Shown here piece after piece: positions 42,955-54,805 of a stretch of 64,000 bases of DNA. Under the pieces are notes generated by a model. That model made no database searches. It saw only the letters and a program-made list of their open reading frames with translations, and was not told the origin of the DNA. A program made the position numbers and the translations under genes. How positions within the stretch are numbered: the first letter of the stretch is position 1; each line of letters begins with the position of its first letter. Origin of the DNA: Herbaspirillum seropedicae (GTDB lineage Bacteria > Pseudomonadota > Gammaproteobacteria > Burkholderiales > Burkholderiaceae_D); the NCBI RefSeq assembly GCF_001040945.1, contig NZ_CP011930.1:3343021-3407020 (forward strand). The letters are read 5' to 3'.

Positions 42955-43665
42955 TTATACCGAACGGCGGACCATCAGTTCCTTGATCTTGCCGATGGCC
43001 TTGTTGGGGTTCAGACCCTTGGGGCAGACATCGACGCAGTTCATGATGGAACGGCAACGGAACAGGCGGTACGGGTCTTCCAGGTTGTCCAGACGCGCGC
43101 CGGTGGCTTCGTCGCGGCTGTCGGCGATGAAGCGGTAGGCTTGCAAGAGGCCAGCCGGGCCGACGAACTTGTCCGGATTCCACCAGAACGACGGGCAGGA
43201 CGTGGAGCAGCAGGCGCACAGGATGCACTCGTAGACGCCGTCCAGCTCTTCCCGTTGCTCGGGCGACTGCAGACGCTCCTTCTCGGGCGGGATGCTGTCG
43301 TTGATCAGGTAGGGCTTGATCGAGTCGTACTGCTTGAAGAAGTTGGTCATGTCCACGATCAGGTCGCGGATCACCGGCAGGCCAGGCAGCGGCTTCAGAA
43401 CGATGGGTTCGGTCAGCTCGTTCAGGTTGGTGATGCAGGCCAGGCCGTTCTTGCCGTTGATGTTCATGGCGTCGGAACCGCACACGCCTTCGCGGCAGGA
43501 GCGGCGCAGCGCCAGGGAATCGTCGACGTCGGACTTGATGCGTTGCAGGGCGTCCAGCAGCATCTTGTCGGTGGGCTTCAGTTCCACCGTCAGGTCTTGC
43601 ATGTACGGCTTGTCGTCCTTGTCCGGATCGTAACGGTAGATCTTGAATTTCAGGGTGCGAGTCAT
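42955..43665 (-). CDS. sdhB: Succinate dehydrogenase iron-sulfur subunit
   Basis: A 236-residue subunit. The 2Fe-2S ferredoxin domain has [21 protein letters not shown]. The C-terminal part has the cysteines of the 4Fe-4S and 3Fe-4S clusters ([16 protein letters not shown], then [17 protein letters not shown]). It passes electrons from SdhA to the membrane subunits. It starts 11 bp after sdhA. Confidence 0.97.
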   Translation of the reverse strand: MTRTLKFKIYRYDPDKDDKPYMQDLTVELKPTDKMLLDALQRIKSDVDDSLALRRSCREGVCGSDAMNINGKNGLACITNLNELTEPIVLKPLPGLPVIRDLIVDMTNFFKQYDSIKPYLINDSIPPEKERLQSPEQREELDGVYECILCACCSTSCPSFWWNPDKFVGPAGLLQAYRFIADSRDEATGARLDNLEDPYRLFRCRSIMNCVDVCPKGLNPNKAIGKIKELMVRRSV

Positions 43666-43676
43666 GTTGCGACCTC

Positions 43677-45455
43677 TTAGAAAGTACGTGCTTTAGGTTT
43701 GAAAGTCTCAACAGTCAGCGGCTGCATGTTGACCGGCTTGTAGTCGAGACGATTCCCCTCGGAGAACCACAGCGTGTGCTTGAGCCAGTTCACGTCGTCG
43801 CGCTGCTCGTAGTCGCTGTGCGCGTGGGCGCCGCGCGATTCCTTGCGGGCTGCTGCAGAAGTGATGGTGGCCTTGGCGGTTTCGATCAGGTTGTCCAGCT
43901 CCAGCGCTTCCACGCGGGCGGTGTTGAAGACCTTGGACTTGTCCTTGAAGGAGACGTGCTTGCGGCGCTCGTCCAGCTCCATGATCTTGGTGTAGCCTTC
44001 TTGCAGCAGGGCGTCGGTACGGAACACGCCGCAGTACTTCTGCATGGTGGCGCGAATGTCGTTGGCCACGTCCTGCACGCGCTCGGAACCGGTGCTGCTT
44101 TCCAGGTGCGCAATGCGTTCCAGCGAACGGTCCAGGGCGCCGGCCGGGATCGGCTTGTGGCTCTGGTCCTGCAGGCGGCTGCCGACGATGTGGTTGCCAG
44201 CGGCGCGGCCGAACACCACCAAATCCAGCAGCGAGTTGGTGCCCAGGCGGTTGGCGCCGTGCACCGACACGCAGGCGCATTCGCCGATGGCGTACATGCC
44301 CTGCACCACTTCCTTCATCGAACCGCCCTTGGGGGCGACCACCTGACCGTGGATGTTGGTGGGGATGCCACCCATCTGGTAGTGGATGGTCGGCACGACC
44401 GGGATCGGTTCCTTGGTCGCATCGACGTTGGCGAACTTGTGGGCGATTTCCAGGATCGAGGGCAGACGCTTCTTGATGGTATCGGCGCCGATGTGGCGCA
44501 GATCCAGCAGCACGTGATCCTTGTGGGGACCGACGCCGCGGCCTTCCTTGATTTCCTGGTCCATCGAACGCGAGACGAAGTCACGCGGGGCCAGATCCTT
44601 CAGGGTCGGCGCGTAGCGTTCCATGAAGCGTTCGCCGTTGCTGTTGATCAGGATGCCGCCTTCGCCGCGCACGCCTTCGGTGATCAGCACGCCCGCGCCG
44701 GCCACGCCGGTCGGGTGGAACTGCCAGAACTCCATGTCCTGCAGCGGCAGGCCGGCACGTGCGGCCATGCCCATGCCGTCGCCGGTGTTGATGAAGGCAT
44801 TGGTCGAGGCCGCCCAGATACGGCCGGCACCGCCGGTGGCGAACAGGGTGGTCTTGGCGTGCAGCATCATGATTTCGCCGGTTTCCATTTCCAGCGCGAC
44901 CACGCCGAGGACGTCGCCCTCTTCGTTGCGGATCAGGTCCAGCGCCATCCACTCCACGAAGAAGTGGGTCTTGGCGCGCACGTTGCGCTGGTACAGGGTG
45001 TGCAGCAGCGCGTGACCGGTACGGTCAGCGGCGGCACAGGCGCGTTGCACCGGCTTTTCGCCCAGGTTGGCGGTGTGGCCGCCGAACGGACGTTGGTAGA
45101 TGGTGCCGTCGGGGTTGCGGTCGAAGGGCATGCCGAAGTGTTCCAGCTCGTAGACGGCCTTCGGTGCTTCGCGGCACATGAATTCGATGGCGTCCTGGTC
45201 GCCCAGGTAGTCCGAACCCTTGACGGTGTCGAACATGTGCCAGTACCAGTTGTCTTCGGACATGTTGCCCAGCGAAGCGCCGATGCCGCCTTGGGCAGCC
45301 ACGGTGTGCGAGCGGGTCGGGAAGACCTTGGACAGGACAGCGACGTTCAGGCCGGCTTCGGCCAGTTGCAGCGAGGCGCGCATGCCGGAGCCACCGGCGC
45401 CGACGATGACCGCGTCAAAGCGGCGGGTAGTGATGGCGGATTTGATTGCAGCCAC
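43677..45455 (-). CDS. sdhA: Succinate dehydrogenase flavoprotein subunit
   Basis: A 592-residue subunit beginning with GTG at 45455, which has a good GGAG ribosome binding site. FAD-binding [18 protein letters not shown] is near the N-terminus, and the covalent FAD His is in [10 protein letters not shown] (His-50). The active site includes HPTG and the Arg-rich [18 protein letters not shown]. It oxidises succinate to fumarate. The start lies 2 bp after the sdhD stop codon. Confidence 0.96.
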   Translation of the reverse strand: MAAIKSAITTRRFDAVIVGAGGSGMRASLQLAEAGLNVAVLSKVFPTRSHTVAAQGGIGASLGNMSEDNWYWHMFDTVKGSDYLGDQDAIEFMCREAPKAVYELEHFGMPFDRNPDGTIYQRPFGGHTANLGEKPVQRACAAADRTGHALLHTLYQRNVRAKTHFFVEWMALDLIRNEEGDVLGVVALEMETGEIMMLHAKTTLFATGGAGRIWAASTNAFINTGDGMGMAARAGLPLQDMEFWQFHPTGVAGAGVLITEGVRGEGGILINSNGERFMERYAPTLKDLAPRDFVSRSMDQEIKEGRGVGPHKDHVLLDLRHIGADTIKKRLPSILEIAHKFANVDATKEPIPVVPTIHYQMGGIPTNIHGQVVAPKGGSMKEVVQGMYAIGECACVSVHGANRLGTNSLLDLVVFGRAAGNHIVGSRLQDQSHKPIPAGALDRSLERIAHLESSTGSERVQDVANDIRATMQKYCGVFRTDALLQEGYTKIMELDERRKHVSFKDKSKVFNTARVEALELDNLIETAKATITSAAARKESRGAHAHSDYEQRDDVNWLKHTLWFSEGNRLDYKPVNMQPLTVETFKPKARTF

Positions 45456-45457
45456 GA

Positions 45458-45823
45458 TTAGTTTCTCCACAGAATCTGCGCGGCGTAGCCAGCGCAACCG
45501 ATCAGCCACACGATAGTGGCAACTTGCAGGACCAGACGAACGCCAACGGGCTTGACGTAGTCCATCAGCGCATCACGCACGCCGATCCAGGCGTGGAAGA
45601 ACAGCGCCATGAACACGGCAAAGGTGGCGACCTTGAACCATTGATGCGAGAACAGCGCCGCCCAGCCCTGATAGCTGAAGTTGGTCGAAGTGAAGAAGCA
45701 CACCAGCAGGATCACGGTGTACACAGCCATCACGACGGCGGTGGCGCGTTGCGCCAGCCAGTCACGCAGGCCATAGTGGGCGCCCACGACCAGGCGCTTG
45801 GGTCCGATGTTGTTATCAGCCAT
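45458..45823 (-). CDS. sdhD: Succinate dehydrogenase membrane anchor SdhD
   Basis: A 121-residue membrane protein with about three helices (AVVMAVYTVILLVCFFT, then VATFAVFMALFFHAWIGVRD, then VLQVATIVWLIGCAGYAAQ). HAWIGVRDALMDYV is the quinone/heme-site segment of the family. It starts 2 bp after sdhC and overlaps the reading run of sdhA by nothing. Confidence 0.93.
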   Translation of the reverse strand: MADNNIGPKRLVVGAHYGLRDWLAQRATAVVMAVYTVILLVCFFTSTNFSYQGWAALFSHQWFKVATFAVFMALFFHAWIGVRDALMDYVKPVGVRLVLQVATIVWLIGCAGYAAQILWRN

Positions 45824-45825
45824 TT

Positions 45826-46236
45826 TCAGAAAGCTCCGAACAGTTTCAATGCGACCAGGACCATCAGCGCGATGCTGATCACCAGGACAGTTGCCGAGGA
45901 CTTGCGCGCGCTGTCCTTGTCCAGACCGATGTGGTTGTCCATGATCAGGTGGCGGATGCCGGCGCAGAAGTGGTGGAGGTAAGCCCAGGACAGGGCCAGG
46001 ATGACCAGCTTGACGAACCAGCCCGAGGTGAAACCCTTGAGGTAGTCGAAGGTACCTTCGGAGAGCAGGCTGCTGTCCAGCAGGTACAGGATGAAAGGCA
46101 GCATCAGGAACAGGAACAGACCGCTGATGCGGTGCATGATCGAGACGATGGCAGCCAGAGGCATGCGGTAACCGGCAATTTGGGTTAGGTGTATGTTACG
46201 AAATTGCGGCCGTTGTGGTTTAGCGGCTTCAGACAT
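45826..46236 (-). CDS. sdhC: Succinate dehydrogenase cytochrome b556 subunit
   Basis: A 136-residue membrane protein with three helices. AIVSIMHRISGLFLFLMLPF is the family signature (HRISG), and LHHFCAGIRHLIMD carries the heme-ligand His region. It anchors the complex and helps reduce ubiquinone. It heads the operon, with ribosome binding site GGAG well spaced. The 176 bp upstream to gntR holds a palindrome (46326-46343) but no promoter I can place. Confidence 0.94.
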   Translation of the reverse strand: MSEAAKPQRPQFRNIHLTQIAGYRMPLAAIVSIMHRISGLFLFLMLPFILYLLDSSLLSEGTFDYLKGFTSGWFVKLVILALSWAYLHHFCAGIRHLIMDNHIGLDKDSARKSSATVLVISIALMVLVALKLFGAF

Positions 46237-46325
46237 ACAAGGTTCTCCTCAGATTAAAACAATCATGCAATTTTCGCCGATTTTCTAAATCACCATCAAC
46301 ATTTATTGCGCTTCGCAGCATGCCT

Positions 46326-46343
46326 GCCGGGTCTTGACCCGGC
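46326..46343. repeat. 18-bp inverted repeat downstream of gntR
   Basis: GCCGGGTC-TT-GACCCGGC lies between the gntR stop codon and sdhC. The minus-strand transcript has no U-run after it, so it is not a standard terminator; it may be a stabiliser or weak stop. Confidence 0.55.
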
Positions 46344-46412
46344 TTTGAATCCGCTCCCCTGCGCCGCGCAGGCCCTACCTGGCGGCACTCCGGGAAGAAC
46401 CTCACCGGCCGC

Positions 46413-47198
46413 TCAGCTCAACTCGCTCTGGTAATGATGATTCGTCGTCAGGTACAGCCCGCGCCGCATTTCCACCGGCTTGTCGCCATAGGTGAATGAA
46501 GCCCGTTCCACACTCAGCAACGGCGTTTGGGGCGTTACGCCCAGAAACTCTGCCGCATCCGGATCCGCCCCGACGGCACGGATGCGCTCTTCGGCACGGA
46601 TCATGCGCGTGCCGAACTCAGACTCGAACAGCCCGTACAGCGGGCCGCGGTATTCCACCAGGCGCTCGGCCGTCAAGCCCTTGAAGATGGCGCCAGGCAG
46701 CCAGATGTCTTCCAGGATGATGGGAACGCCATTGAACGATTTTACCCGGCGAATGAAAATGACCGAGTCGCCCGACTTCATATCGAGCTGACGGGCCACT
46801 TCGGCCGAGGCGCGTACGCGCTTGACTTCGATGATTTTGTTTTCGGGACGCTGCGGCTCGTCGCTGTCGGCCATCAACCGCAGGAAGCGGAACTGCGCCT
46901 GGGTCTCGTGATGGGTGGCCACGAAGGTGCCCTTGCCCTGGCGGCGCACCACCAGGTTTTCGGCCGCCAGTTCGTCGATGGCCTTGCGCACCGTGCCCTG
47001 ACTGACCTTGAAACGACTGCCTAGCTCGACTTCGCTGGGGATCAGCTCACCGGGCTTCCACTCCCCCGCCTCCAGGCGCTGCATGATGAGCGCCTTGATC
47101 TGCTGGTACAACGGACTGAAGGTGGGCGCCGGACTGGCAACACCCGCCCCCGCGGCGTGCGCGTCAGCGTTGTTTGAATTGGGCAGGATCGAGCTCAT
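46413..47198 (-). CDS. GntR/HutC-family transcriptional regulator (UTRA domain)
   Basis: A 261-residue regulator starting at MSSILPNSNNADAH (47198); GAGG is well placed. The winged helix is about 30-100 (LYQQIKALIMQRLEAGEWKPGELIPSEVELGSRFKVSQGTVRKAI...). The C-terminal UTRA ligand domain ends with PVEMRRGLYLTTNHHY. It lies between sdhCDAB and divergent mdh, so TCA-cycle control is inferred. The operator-like half-sites 53-79 bp upstream of its start suggest autoregulation. The ligand is unknown. Confidence 0.9.
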   Translation of the reverse strand: MSSILPNSNNADAHAAGAGVASPAPTFSPLYQQIKALIMQRLEAGEWKPGELIPSEVELGSRFKVSQGTVRKAIDELAAENLVVRRQGKGTFVATHHETQAQFRFLRLMADSDEPQRPENKIIEVKRVRASAEVARQLDMKSGDSVIFIRRVKSFNGVPIILEDIWLPGAIFKGLTAERLVEYRGPLYGLFESEFGTRMIRAEERIRAVGADPDAAEFLGVTPQTPLLSVERASFTYGDKPVEMRRGLYLTTNHHYQSELS

Positions 47199-47250
47199 AA
47201 CCTCGAATTTCACCACAAAAGTCCTTCCGGCGTCCAGCAAAAACTAGGCA

Positions 47251-47277
47251 ATAAGATGTCTTATATAAGACATAAGA
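47251..47277. promoter_or_regulatory. Cluster of ATAAGA half-sites with an 18-bp perfect palindrome
   Basis: Perfect palindrome ATGTCTTATATAAGACAT at 47256-47273. It is flanked by further ATAAGA copies, giving four half-sites in 27 bp (47251, reverse 47259, 47265, 47272). This fits a GntR-type operator. It lies 7 bp upstream of the -35 of an mdh promoter and 53-79 bp upstream of gntR. Confidence 0.6.
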
Positions 47278-47283
47278 TATTGA

Positions 47284-47312
47284 TTGACAGCCGACTTTCC
47301 CAGGCCTACACT
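47284..47312 (+). promoter_or_regulatory. Predicted mdh promoter P1
   Basis: TTGACA at 47284, 17-bp spacer, TACACT at 47307. Start would be near 47319, giving a leader of about 345 nt. The half-site cluster abuts it. Confidence 0.5.
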
Positions 47313-47479
47313 CGCGAGCAAGCTGAAGACCGCCAACGCAGGCAGCAAGCGGATGACAGGCCGGCAGACGATAACGAGAATCGCTCTCATCCAGCACTCT
47401 CCGATCCGGCGTTTTCATGCAGGCAGAATCCAAGTTTGACAGGTTTTTGATTTGTCGGCAGGACCCGACCCGAAAGCAA

Positions 47480-47508
47480 CTGACTCGCTGCGTTTTCGAC
47501 GGTATCAT
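47480..47508 (+). promoter_or_regulatory. Predicted mdh promoter P2
   Basis: CTGACT, 17-bp spacer, TATCAT. Start near 47515 gives a leader of about 150 nt. Weaker consensus at -35 than P1. Confidence 0.35.
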
Positions 47509-47665
47509 GGCGGCCTAACAAGAATTCGAGGAAACCGCGCATTTATCATGCGCACCCCTGAAGCAACCGCTACACGGCCCTGCCGCGCCTTGCGCGACGT
47601 GACCGCAACGTACGCTTCAATGCAGTCTGAATGCTTTTTTTCATCACCTCTTTTGGAGATTCAAC

Positions 47666-48655
47666 ATGGCTAAAGCCCCCATGCGTGTTGCCGTCACTGG
47701 CGCCGCCGGTCAGATCGGTTACTCCCTGCTGTTCCGCATCGCCAACGGCGATCTGCTGGGCAAAGACCAGCCGGTCATCCTGCAACTGCTGGAAATCCCC
47801 GATGAGAAGGCACAGAAGGCGTTGAAGGGCGTCATCATGGAAATCGATGACTGCGCCTTCCCGCTGCTGGCTGGCGTGACCGCCCACAGCGATCCGATGA
47901 CCGCCTTCAAGGACGCCGACATCGCCCTGCTGGTGGGCGCCCGTCCGCGCGGCCCCGGCATGGAGCGCAAGGACCTGCTGGAAGCCAACGCCCAGATCTT
48001 CACCGTGCAGGGCAAGGCGCTGGACGCCGTGGCCTCGCGCAACGTCAAGGTGCTGGTGGTGGGCAACCCGGCCAACACCAACGCCTACATCGCCATGAAG
48101 TCGGCCCCCAACCTGCCGGCCAAGAACTTCACCGCCATGCTGCGTCTGGACCACAACCGCGCCCTGTCGCAAGTGGCCGCCAAGATCGGCAAGCCGGTCT
48201 CGGCCATCGAAAAGCTGTGCGTCTGGGGCAACCACTCGCCCACCATGTACGCCGACTACCGTTTCGCCACCGCTGATGGCGTGTCGGTCAAGGACACCAT
48301 CAACGACCAGGAATGGAACAAGAACGTGTTCCTGCCCACCGTCGGCAAGCGCGGCGCGGCCATCATCGAAGCCCGCGGCCTGTCCTCGGCCGCTTCGGCA
48401 GCCAACGCGGCCATCGACCACGTGCGTGACTGGGTGCTGGGCACCAACGGCAAGTGGACCACCATGGGTATCCCCTCCGACGGTTCCTACGGCATCCCCG
48501 AAGGCACCATGTTCGGCTTCCCGGTGACCACCGAAAACGGCGAGTACAAGATCGTCCAGGGTCTGGAAATCGATGAGTTCTCGCAAGAGCGCATCAACAT
48601 CACGCTCAAGGAGCTGATGGAAGAGCGCGAAGGCGTCAAGCATCTGGTCGGCTAA
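47666..48655 (+). CDS. mdh: Malate dehydrogenase
   Basis: A 329-residue enzyme of the longer (cytosolic-type) NAD-dependent family. The nucleotide motif is [23 protein letters not shown]. The active-site His is in [14 protein letters not shown] substrate-binding Arg lies in [15 protein letters not shown]. It oxidises malate to oxaloacetate. The ribosome binding site is TTTTGGAG. It is the first gene of the plus-strand TCA set. Confidence 0.97.
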   Translation: MAKAPMRVAVTGAAGQIGYSLLFRIANGDLLGKDQPVILQLLEIPDEKAQKALKGVIMEIDDCAFPLLAGVTAHSDPMTAFKDADIALLVGARPRGPGMERKDLLEANAQIFTVQGKALDAVASRNVKVLVVGNPANTNAYIAMKSAPNLPAKNFTAMLRLDHNRALSQVAAKIGKPVSAIEKLCVWGNHSPTMYADYRFATADGVSVKDTINDQEWNKNVFLPTVGKRGAAIIEARGLSSAASAANAAIDHVRDWVLGTNGKWTTMGIPSDGSYGIPEGTMFGFPVTTENGEYKIVQGLEIDEFSQERINITLKELMEEREGVKHLVG

Positions 48656-48748
48656 TTGACCACGGCGCGGTGGCAGGCTCCTGCTGCCGCGCCGGCTTTC
48701 CCGACATCGAACAATACGACAACCCCTACCCCAGTCTCATTCGCAGCA

Positions 48749-49750
48749 ATGCATCCTTCCCAGGTCTTGTTCCCAGGTGCCCAGCAGCCGGTTTTGCTTC
48801 CGGTATGCGATCACTACGCCGGCTCCGAAAAGCTGATGCGCAAGTCGATGGCCCTGCAACAGGAGCTCGGCCCCTTGTTCGACATCACCTTCGACTGCGA
48901 AGATGGCGCTGCCGCCGGCAATGAAACCGCGCACGCCGAGCTGGTCGCCGCTCTCATCACTGGCCCTGACAATGTCCACCGCCGTATCGGCGCGCGCCTG
49001 CATGATGTGAGCCATCCGCACTTCGAACAGGATGTGGCCATCCTCTGCGGCGCCGCTGCGCGCGAGCTGGCCTATGTGATGCTGCCCAAGCCGGAAGGCA
49101 TCGATGACGTGCTGCGCGCACTGGAAAGCATCCAACGCGCAGCCCGCGCCGCCGGTCGCAGCGACCTGCCGGTGCAGGTGCTCGTGGAGACCCATGGCGC
49201 GCTGGCCGATGCCTGGAAGATCGCCGCCCTGCCCCAGGTGCAGTCGCTGTCGTTCGGGGTGATGGATTTCGTCTCCGCCCATTACGGCGCCATCCCCGGC
49301 AGCGCCATGCGCTCCCCCGGACAGTTCGACCATCCGCTGGTGCGCCGCGCCAAGCTCGACATTTCCGCCGCCTGCCATGCGCACGGCAAGGTGCCGTCGC
49401 ACAACGTGACCACCGACATCAAGAATCCCGCCGCCGTGGCCGACGATGCGTGCCGCGCGGCACAGGAATTTGGCTATACCCGGATGTGGAGCATCCATCC
49501 GGACCAGATCCGCCCCATCGTGCAGGCCATGTCCCCGGCCACCGAAGAAGCCGACCTGGCGGCACAGATCTTGCTCAAGGCGCAGGCGGTGCAGTGGGGA
49601 CCGATCCAGCACCTGGGCAACCTGCACGACCGCGCCAGTTACCGTTATTACTGGAGTATCCTGCAACGCGCCCACGCCACCGGTGTGACGCTGCCACCGG
49701 AGACTGCAGTGTGGTTCGCCCCTGGCGACACCCCATCAACCCAGCCGTAA
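48749..49750 (+). CDS. HpcH/HpaI-type CoA-ester lyase (CitE-like)
   Basis: A 333-residue protein when started at MHPSQVLFPGAQQP; an earlier TTG frame has no support. The TIM-barrel CoA lyase family is suggested by SMALQQELGPLFDITFDCEDGAAAGNE (metal Asp/Glu region), VLVETHGALADAWKIAALPQV (Glu) and DFVSAHYGAIPGSAM. Relatives cleave citryl-CoA, malyl-CoA or citramalyl-CoA. No citrate lyase alpha or gamma subunit is adjacent, so malyl- or citramalyl-CoA lyase is likelier. It follows mdh by 93 bp. Substrate is not known. Confidence 0.8.
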   Translation: MHPSQVLFPGAQQPVLLPVCDHYAGSEKLMRKSMALQQELGPLFDITFDCEDGAAAGNETAHAELVAALITGPDNVHRRIGARLHDVSHPHFEQDVAILCGAAARELAYVMLPKPEGIDDVLRALESIQRAARAAGRSDLPVQVLVETHGALADAWKIAALPQVQSLSFGVMDFVSAHYGAIPGSAMRSPGQFDHPLVRRAKLDISAACHAHGKVPSHNVTTDIKNPAAVADDACRAAQEFGYTRMWSIHPDQIRPIVQAMSPATEEADLAAQILLKAQAVQWGPIQHLGNLHDRASYRYYWSILQRAHATGVTLPPETAVWFAPGDTPSTQP

Positions 49751-49771
49751 AGACCCTTACGACCGACGCCT

Positions 49772-50320
49772 ATGAAAAAGCACCTGACCCTGATCGCCCT
49801 CCTGGGCGCCCTGTTCGCCACCGCCGGCATCACTGCGGCGCACGCTGAAACCGATACCAAACCGGCTGCCAAGAAAAAGGTAGTCAAGAAGGCGCCGGCC
49901 AAGAAAGCCGCAGCAGCAGCTGCCGCCGCACCGGCCGCCAAGATGCCCTTCTCCTCGGACGCCGAGGACGATGACAGCGAACCCGAGCTGGGCGGCACCC
50001 TGTCGGCCGACTTCCAGTGCGAAATGGGCCACAAGCTGACCATCTGGAAGAATGAAACCGACGACAAGCACATCGCCATCCGCTGGGACAAGCGCATCCA
50101 CCGCCTGACCCGCGTGGAGACCACCACCGGCGCCAACCGCTTCGAGAACCGCAAGATGGGCCTGGTCTGGATCGGCATCCCGGCCAAGGGTCTGCTGCTG
50201 GACTCCAAGAAGGGCCAGCAACTGGCCAACGAATGCAAGAACGCCGACCAGATCAAGGCCGCCGCTGCTGCATCGGCAGCACCGGCAGCCACGGTCGCTG
50301 CGGCGCCTCACCAGAACTGA
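49772..50320 (+). CDS. Secreted protein with MliC-like domain
   Basis: A 182-residue protein. A signal peptide (LTLIALLGALFATAGITAAHA) is clear. A Lys/Ala-rich stretch follows (KKKVVKKAPAKKAAAAAAAAPAAK). A compact domain (about 75-155) has DFQCEMGHKLTIWKNETDDKH and ends in LANECKN. The two Cys at either end and the Trp/Leu pattern resemble the MliC/PliC lysozyme-inhibitor fold. That is a weak similarity by eye; a dedicated search is needed. It sits between the lyase and acnA, 21 bp after the former. Confidence 0.7.
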   Translation: MKKHLTLIALLGALFATAGITAAHAETDTKPAAKKKVVKKAPAKKAAAAAAAAPAAKMPFSSDAEDDDSEPELGGTLSADFQCEMGHKLTIWKNETDDKHIAIRWDKRIHRLTRVETTTGANRFENRKMGLVWIGIPAKGLLLDSKKGQQLANECKNADQIKAAAAASAAPAATVAAAPHQN

Positions 50321-50360
50321 ACCGGGAAGGCTGACATTCCCGACAGGACGTATCCGTAAC

Positions 50361-50392
50361 AAAGAATCAAAGAATCAAAGAATCACAGAATC
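50361..50392. repeat. Four 8-bp tandem repeats upstream of acnA
   Basis: AAAGAATC three times, then ACAGAATC, directly adjacent. They lie 87-118 bp upstream of the acnA start codon, in the acnA leader or promoter region. Confidence 0.85.
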
Positions 50393-50478
50393 AGGCAGCA
50401 CCCCGCAGTTCACCATTGCAGCGCAAACCGGATTCGACTAGCTAGCATCACTAAATTGCCAATTAAGGAGAAGAGGCC

Positions 50479-53190
<2,712 letters not shown>

Positions 53191-53244
53191 GCAGAACAAC
53201 GCAGGACCTCACCGCGGGCTTGCCCTGCGGCGCATGCAAGAGTG

Positions 53245-53272
53245 AAAACGCCGGATTCGTCCGGCGTTTTTT
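53245..53272 (+). terminator. Intrinsic terminator of acnA
   Basis: Stem AAAACGCCGGA/TCCGGCGTTTT with loop TTCG, then T-run, 54 nt after the acnA stop codon. Confidence 0.88.
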
Positions 53273-53370
53273 ATTGCCCTTTGGACATGCACGCCCCGCC
53301 GGGTCGCTGACAGTGCTGCCAAATCATCTACAATAGACGGTTCCGTTTCCACCGATTACAGATTGCCTAC

Positions 53371-54618
53371 ATGCGTCGTCCCGCCAAACGTTCCTCCTCC
53401 AAGCTTTCTGCCGATAGCCAGCACCTGGTGACCTTTGCGCAAGCCATTGCCCAGGCCTCCAGCCGGCTCGAAGAGCGGGCCTGGCTGCAACCTCTGGACG
53501 CCCTGCTCAACAAGCTGCTGCGCACCGGCCACCAGGGCTTGATCGACGCCGCCCTGGATCACCTCTTCAAGGCTGACCTGGACGCCTACGACGTGCTGAT
53601 CGAAGCCGTCGAGGCCGGCAGCGAAGCGACCTCGCTGGAACACGAAGGCCAGGACTACGATGTGCAGTTGCTGGTCCTGCCGGTGCTGGCCTGGACCCGC
53701 TTTGCCATCGCCTCCGGCCCCATCGCCAGCGAGATGCTGAGCGCCATCGGCGCCCACCTGCACGCCCATGTGCTGGCCAAGGATGCGCGCCTGGCGCTGG
53801 CGCCGGCCCTGTTCTCCATCGAACAGCTGCCACGCATGCACGCCGACGTCTTCGCCCTGACCCGCCAGATGGGCCAGACGGCGCTCAAGACCGGTCCGGT
53901 GCAACTGCGCGGCGAACAGCCACCCACCGCCGCCTTCCTGGCCGATACCCGCTACGTGATTGCCGCCGTGGTGGTGCCGGCCGGCGGCGCCCTGTTCCAC
54001 TGGCAGGAAAGCGAACAGCAGAGCCACTTCTCGGCCAACAAGGCAGCCGCCTTCGAGGCCTGGAAACAGCAGGCCACGCCGCTGTTTACGCGCCTGCTGC
54101 CCGGCTGCAGCGTGGAGCTGCTGCTGCCGCAGGCCTACTTCTTCGGCTGCCGCGAAGCCGACAAGCGCATCCGCCCGGCCTCCATCCGCGCTGCGGACTA
54201 CTTCCTGACCCAGACCCTGGACATCTCCTCGGCCGACCTGCACGCCAGCATCGGCGGCTTTTCCGAAGACATCAACGGCCAGATCGATGAATACCGCATC
54301 GGCTTTTCCATCGGCGGCGATCCTACCGTGGTCTATGGCACGGTATGGCCGCTCTACGAGCAGGAAAGCGGCGAAGACCTGCCCATGATGATCCCGGGCG
54401 GCGCAGGCCTGCTGGAGGGCTTGCCAGCCAGCCCGCTGCAGCAGATCCTGACGGTGCTGCGCGAATGCGGCATCGTCCACATCAAGCATCATGCCGAACG
54501 CTTCACGATGGAATTCTGCGATGACTGCGGCGCCCCGCTCTTCCCCGACCGCGAGGGCGAGCTGGTGCACGCCGAGATGCCGGAAGACACGCCCCCGCCG
54601 GTGGAGCACTTCCACTGA
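53371..54618 (+). CDS. DUF2863 family protein
   Basis: A 415-residue cytosolic protein that looks like the DUF2863 family, known mostly from betaproteobacteria and of unknown function. It starts with MRRPAKRSSSKLSADSQHLV. The C-terminal part has CDDCGAPLFPDREGELVHAEMP, where the CxxC could bind zinc. No catalytic motif is recognisable. It is convergent with cheW. Confidence 0.8.
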   Translation: MRRPAKRSSSKLSADSQHLVTFAQAIAQASSRLEERAWLQPLDALLNKLLRTGHQGLIDAALDHLFKADLDAYDVLIEAVEAGSEATSLEHEGQDYDVQLLVLPVLAWTRFAIASGPIASEMLSAIGAHLHAHVLAKDARLALAPALFSIEQLPRMHADVFALTRQMGQTALKTGPVQLRGEQPPTAAFLADTRYVIAAVVVPAGGALFHWQESEQQSHFSANKAAAFEAWKQQATPLFTRLLPGCSVELLLPQAYFFGCREADKRIRPASIRAADYFLTQTLDISSADLHASIGGFSEDINGQIDEYRIGFSIGGDPTVVYGTVWPLYEQESGEDLPMMIPGGAGLLEGLPASPLQQILTVLRECGIVHIKHHAERFTMEFCDDCGAPLFPDREGELVHAEMPEDTPPPVEHFH

Positions 54619-54662
54619 AGCACAGCGCCCCGTGCAGGCATGGACGGGGATCACGCGCAATA

Positions 54663-54695
54663 AAAAAGGCATCCACCTGAGGCGGATGCCTTTTT
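54663..54695. terminator. Bidirectional intrinsic terminator
   Basis: Stem AAAAAGGCATCC/GGATGCCTTTTT with a 9-nt loop. It lies between DUF2863 and cheW, which converge. Confidence 0.85.
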
Positions 54696-54805
54696 CTCTT
54701 TTGCATCGGGCTATCGAGCCCGTTTTTCCAGCGCTGCCGAATGACGATAGGCGTCAGATCCGGGCTGCGTCTCCTCCGGATCCCTTGCTGCCGGCCTCCT
54801 GTGGA

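Larger units (their letters stand above)
47199..47665. promoter_or_regulatory. Divergent regulatory region gntR-mdh (467 bp)
   Basis: No gene is seen. It contains the ATAAGA half-site cluster (47251-47277), a strong promoter facing mdh (47284-47312), and a second one (47480-47508). The mdh leader would be 150 to 350 nt depending on the promoter. Confidence 0.7.

Noticed and set aside
42948..42958. ATAAGACTTAT, similar to the gntR-mdh half-sites
   Set aside because: It spans the sdhB stop codon, is not near a promoter, and its spacing differs from the palindrome at 47256.
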